Below, in pieces: positions 60,822 to 64,000 of a stretch of 64,000 nucleotides of DNA. Location of the stretch: positions 248,001-312,000 of the forward strand of contig JAGKQI010000026.1 of NCBI GenBank assembly GCA_018806915.1, in the 5' to 3' direction. The first letter of the stretch is position 1; each line of letters starts with the position of its first letter. The translations under genes and the position numbers were made by a program. This DNA is from Phytophthora colocasiae (lineage: Eukaryota > Oomycota > Peronosporomycetes > Peronosporales > Peronosporaceae). Below the pieces are notes generated by a model. That model was not told where the DNA came from. It did not search any database and worked only from the letters and a program-made list of their open reading frames with translations.

Positions 60822-63800
60822 GAAGAACTGAGTTCTGCAGTGCGTGAGAGGCACTGGGGCTCAGCCCCGAAGAGCTCCGTGCTCTTGAACACGGAACGTG
60901 TGAGCAAGCAGGGCTTGCTGGTCGTCCAGGTGGACGTGAAGGGCTTTGAGAAGCCGTGGATCGTGTTGATCGATTCGGGGGCGTCTGGCAACTACGTCAG
61001 ACGCTCCACCGTTGAAGGTAGTCAGCAATATGCTGAGGCGCTTCGAGCGCGAAGAGGTGACACAGTCACAGTCCGTCTAGCGACGGGCGTCCGTGTCACA
61101 GTGGCCAAGGTCCCCATGGACCTGCGGCTGAAGTTCTTGGACTTCGATAGCGTGGAACGCTGCTTGGTCCTGGACCTGGATTCGAGGTACGACCTCATCC
61201 TGGGCATGGCGTGGCTGGAGCGCCACGAGCCATGGATCGACTGGAGGTCGAAGACCTTAGGTGCTACGCACTTCTCTCCTAGTGGAGCTTTGGCGAGTCA
61301 TGAACCCACCTCTGCTAGGAAGCAGAAGCGCTATTGGCGCGAGCATAGAGCCGAGTCGGCTATGATGCTGGACGTCGGTGTGTCCGAGTTGGTGGACAGC
61401 ACCGAGTGCGAGGACCGCAGTCCTGTTGAGCGCGTAGCGCTGGTTGACAGTGAGTCAACGTGTGGGCAAAGCTCACGTAACCCCTGTGGGGCGGCACGTA
61501 CTCCGCCGAGTGACGCCGGTCATGGACCGTCACTGGATGCCGATGGCATCGGGCCTTACCAGGCCGTGAACTGTGGGGCGGCACGTACTCCGCCGAGCGA
61601 TACTGGTCGTGGACCAAGTCGATCGCTGAATGTCTCTGACACTGGACCTGTTACGGTCATTGATTGTGCAGCGGCACGTACTCCGTCTAGTGACGTCGGC
61701 AGTAAACCGAGTCAGTCACTGAGTGTCACTGACACTGGGCCGGGCAAGGCCATCACCTGTGCAGCGGCACGTACTCCGTCGAGTGGACGTTCGTCGGCTA
61801 GGCGACGACGTCGTAAGGCCCTATGGGCGAGACGCTCTGCGTCTGAGTCGTCCGTGACGTCAACTGTCAACGCACGGGAGGGCTGTGGGCAGCTATACAC
61901 TCTGGTTGATGGAGTGGACGGCAGTGCCGAAGGCAGCGTCCTGCTGGACGGACTGCCGAGTGTTGACAAGCTCTTTGAGCTAGAAGAGATGTCGTTCGCC
62001 GACTTTGGCGATGCCTTGAAGGCTGGCGAACTCGCCGAGGTGGTCATCGTTCGACCTGAAGAGGAGTTAAACTCATCGTCCGTCGTGGACGAGTCCGTCT
62101 TGGCCGAGGTCAAGAAGGCGCTGAGCGCCAGGAGTGGATCGGAGATCCTCAAGAATCCCTCGGATCCCTTCTACTCCTTGCTGAAGGAATATGGAGACGT
62201 TGTCTCAAAGGAACCACCGAGTGGCCTGCCTCCTGACCGAGGCGTTCGTCACGAGATCGACTTAGTTCCCGGAACTAAATACTGCGTGACCCGGCAGTGG
62301 CCTCTTCCTAAAGAGCAATGCGACGTCATTGACGCCTTCTTCCGTGCGAAGCACGCGGCGGGTCTCGTGCGCGAGAGCAAGTCTCCGCACTCCGCGCCTA
62401 CGTTCTGTGTCAGAAAGCCGAATGGCAAGTGGCGTATCGTTCACGCTTTTAACAAGCTCAACGCTGCCACGATTCCGGCGCAGACGCCGATTCCTAGGAA
62501 GGATGTTCTTCAGAACAACATGGTGGGTTGCACCATGTACAGTGCGCTAGACTTAGTCGATGGCTACTATCAGCTGCTCATGCGAGCCAGTGATATTCCG
62601 CTTACAGCGGTGAGCACCCCGAGCGGTATGCTCTGGGAGTGGCTCGTCATGCCCCAAGGGCTGTCGAATGCGCCTGCAACGTTCAATCGTCTAGTGACGC
62701 AGCTGTTCAGGCCCCTGCGAGCCTTCGCACAAACGTACTTTGACGACGTGTTCGTCCACAGTCAGGCCGAACACGGCAAGACTGACGTTGAGGTGCACGT
62801 GGAACACGTGAGAGCAGTGCTCGAGTGCATGCGCACCAACAAGTTGTACGCCAACGCGGACAAGTGCGTCTTTGGCGCGGAAGAAATCCCTTTCCTAGGG
62901 TGCTTCATTGGGAAGCATGGCCTTCGTGCTGATCCAGCAAAGGTCAAGGCCATTGTGGACTGGCCGGTTCCCTTGAACCAGAAGGACTTGCGTAAGTGGC
63001 TGGGCTTGGCCAACTACTTGCACAAGTACAGCGAGAACTACGCTGAGTTGGCTCGGCCACTGTCGGATCTCCTTAAGAAGGATGCCGAATGGGTATGGCG
63101 TGCTGAGCACGAGAGTGCGTTCACTCGTATCAAGGATAGCCTGCTTCAGGCACCGATACTGGCGTTGCCAGACCCCGATCGTCCGTTCATCGTCGTCTGT
63201 GACGCCTCGGACTTTGCCATCGGCAGTGCTTTGCTACAAGCGGACGCCGACGGGCGCGAGCGCGTCATTGCGTTTGAGTCTCGGCAGCTCAAGGCTGCTG
63301 AGAAGAACTATCCAGTTCATGACAAGGAGCTACTTGCGATGAAGTACGCTCTCGTCAAATTCAGGGTTCACCTGCTCGGCTCCAAGCCGTTTGTGATCTA
63401 CACGGATCATGCGTCACTACGCACAGCGACGCAGTCGCCTCACCTCTCGCAGAGGATGGCCCGATGGCTCTCCTTCTTTGCGGAGTATAACTTCGAGGTG
63501 AAGTACAAGCCTGGAAGGCAGAACGTCCTCGCTGACGCGTTATCACGTCGCCCGGACTATGAGTTATCTCATGTCACCTCGGTGACGTCGTCCGTGACGG
63601 ACATGGTTCGAGCGGCGTACGCTCAGGACGACTCTTGTGTCGCGCTGCTTCAAGCTCTAGGGAGCGATGAGTTTAAGGACTCAAAGGTGACTCTGTCACG
63701 ACGCCTAAAGGCGAGACTCCAACGCTATAGCCTGGGAGGCGGTCTGCTGTACTACAGCACGGGTCAGGATGACCCACCACGTGTGGTGGTTCCTCACGAT

Positions 63801-64000
63801 GAGGACCTGAAGTATCGTATCCTCTATGAGGCCCACGACACGCCCACACGCGGCCACCTCGGTCGCGAGAAGACCTACGGCTCGGTGAGCTCCATGTACT
63901 GGTGGCCGAAGATGTACAAGTGGGTCAGCACATATGTGCACACGTGCGAGACGTGTCAGCGGGTTAAACCCTCGCCGCATGCGGCAGCGCCTTTGGCGAG
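60780..64000 (+). CDS. Gypsy pol (protease-RT-RNase H-integrase), open to window end
   Basis: In the -1 frame relative to gag I read no stop from the slippery site to the end of the window (about 1,070 codons, truncated). In order: protease with [12 protein letters not shown]; a linker with four [13 protein letters not shown] repeats; RT with [29 protein letters not shown] and the catalytic YFDDVFVHS (62,736-62,760); RNase H with all acidic residues ([41 protein letters not shown]); and the start of integrase ([11 protein letters not shown] then [14 protein letters not shown]). It seems intact and may be active. It is unlike the decayed giant element and encodes a standard single RNase H. Confidence 0.9.
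61491..61790 (+). repeat. In-frame repeats in the protease-RT linker of pol
   Basis: The block GCGGCACGTACTCCG recurs at 61491, 61578, 61671 and 61764, with spacings of 87, 93 and 93 nt, all multiples of three. Encoded units read (C)[33 protein letters not shown] and [10 protein letters not shown], with Pro/Ser/Asp-rich spacers containing VSDTGP or VTDTGP. Confidence 0.85.

Overview
The window looks like nuclear DNA of an oomycete, most likely Phytophthora or a close relative. Introns are short (about 60-120 nt) with GTRNGT-type donors. Genes are packed closely, and Crypton, Copia, Gypsy, hAT-type and MULE-type elements occur between and inside them. The genus is inferred from these features and was not tested by any search.

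Positions 1-37,300 are mostly a gene-dense housekeeping island. In order: two head-to-head VDAC porin genes, a NudC-like co-chaperone, a repeat protein that may be flagellar, mitochondrial ISCA1, a Crypton (6.7-9.9 kb) with one in-frame stop, an SS18/GIF-type coactivator with a polyglutamine run, an mL59-like mitoribosomal protein, SRP14, the PCNA unloader ATAD5/ELG1, ESCRT-III CHMP1, purine nucleoside phosphorylase, a WDR44-like WD40 protein, a SPAG1-like TPR protein, exosome CSL4, RNase P/MRP subunit POP5, mitoribosomal mL53, SAP18, a LamG-fold membrane protein, a MYND-finger protein, TCTP, and an SPX-EXS (XPR1-like) phosphate exporter. Many genes form divergent pairs with 80-200 bp between start codons. 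I re-spliced most genes by matching intron phases, and exon coordinates are given in each entry.

Two host genes are split inside coding exons by transposons whose target-site duplications are still perfect. POP5 carries a 4.76-kb Copia element with identical 129-bp LTRs and a 5-bp duplication. The MYND gene carries a 528-bp hAT-type MITE with an 8-bp duplication. Removing either element together with one duplication copy restores the reading frame.

Positions 37.3-64 kb are transposon-dominated. They hold a SET-domain gene, a decayed MULE transposase, an unidentified transposon-like remnant and a truncated Gypsy fragment. They also hold a 16.6-kb Gypsy-class element (41,894-58,534) with about 1.25-kb LTRs, gag, protease, RT, a degenerate RNase H followed by a second (archaeal-type) RNase H, integrase and a chromodomain. 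An antisense gene of about 1,095 codons is packed between its integrase and its 3' LTR. A second Gypsy element starts near 59.4 kb and runs off the window. Its gag and pol look intact, and they are joined by a textbook -1 frameshift signal: GGGAAAC, a 7-nt spacer and a perfect 10-bp stem that encloses the gag stop codon.

The best candidates for something undescribed are the antisense gene of the giant element together with a dispersed CTCTGAAAACC motif found throughout it on both strands, the frameshift signal, and the two exon insertions.
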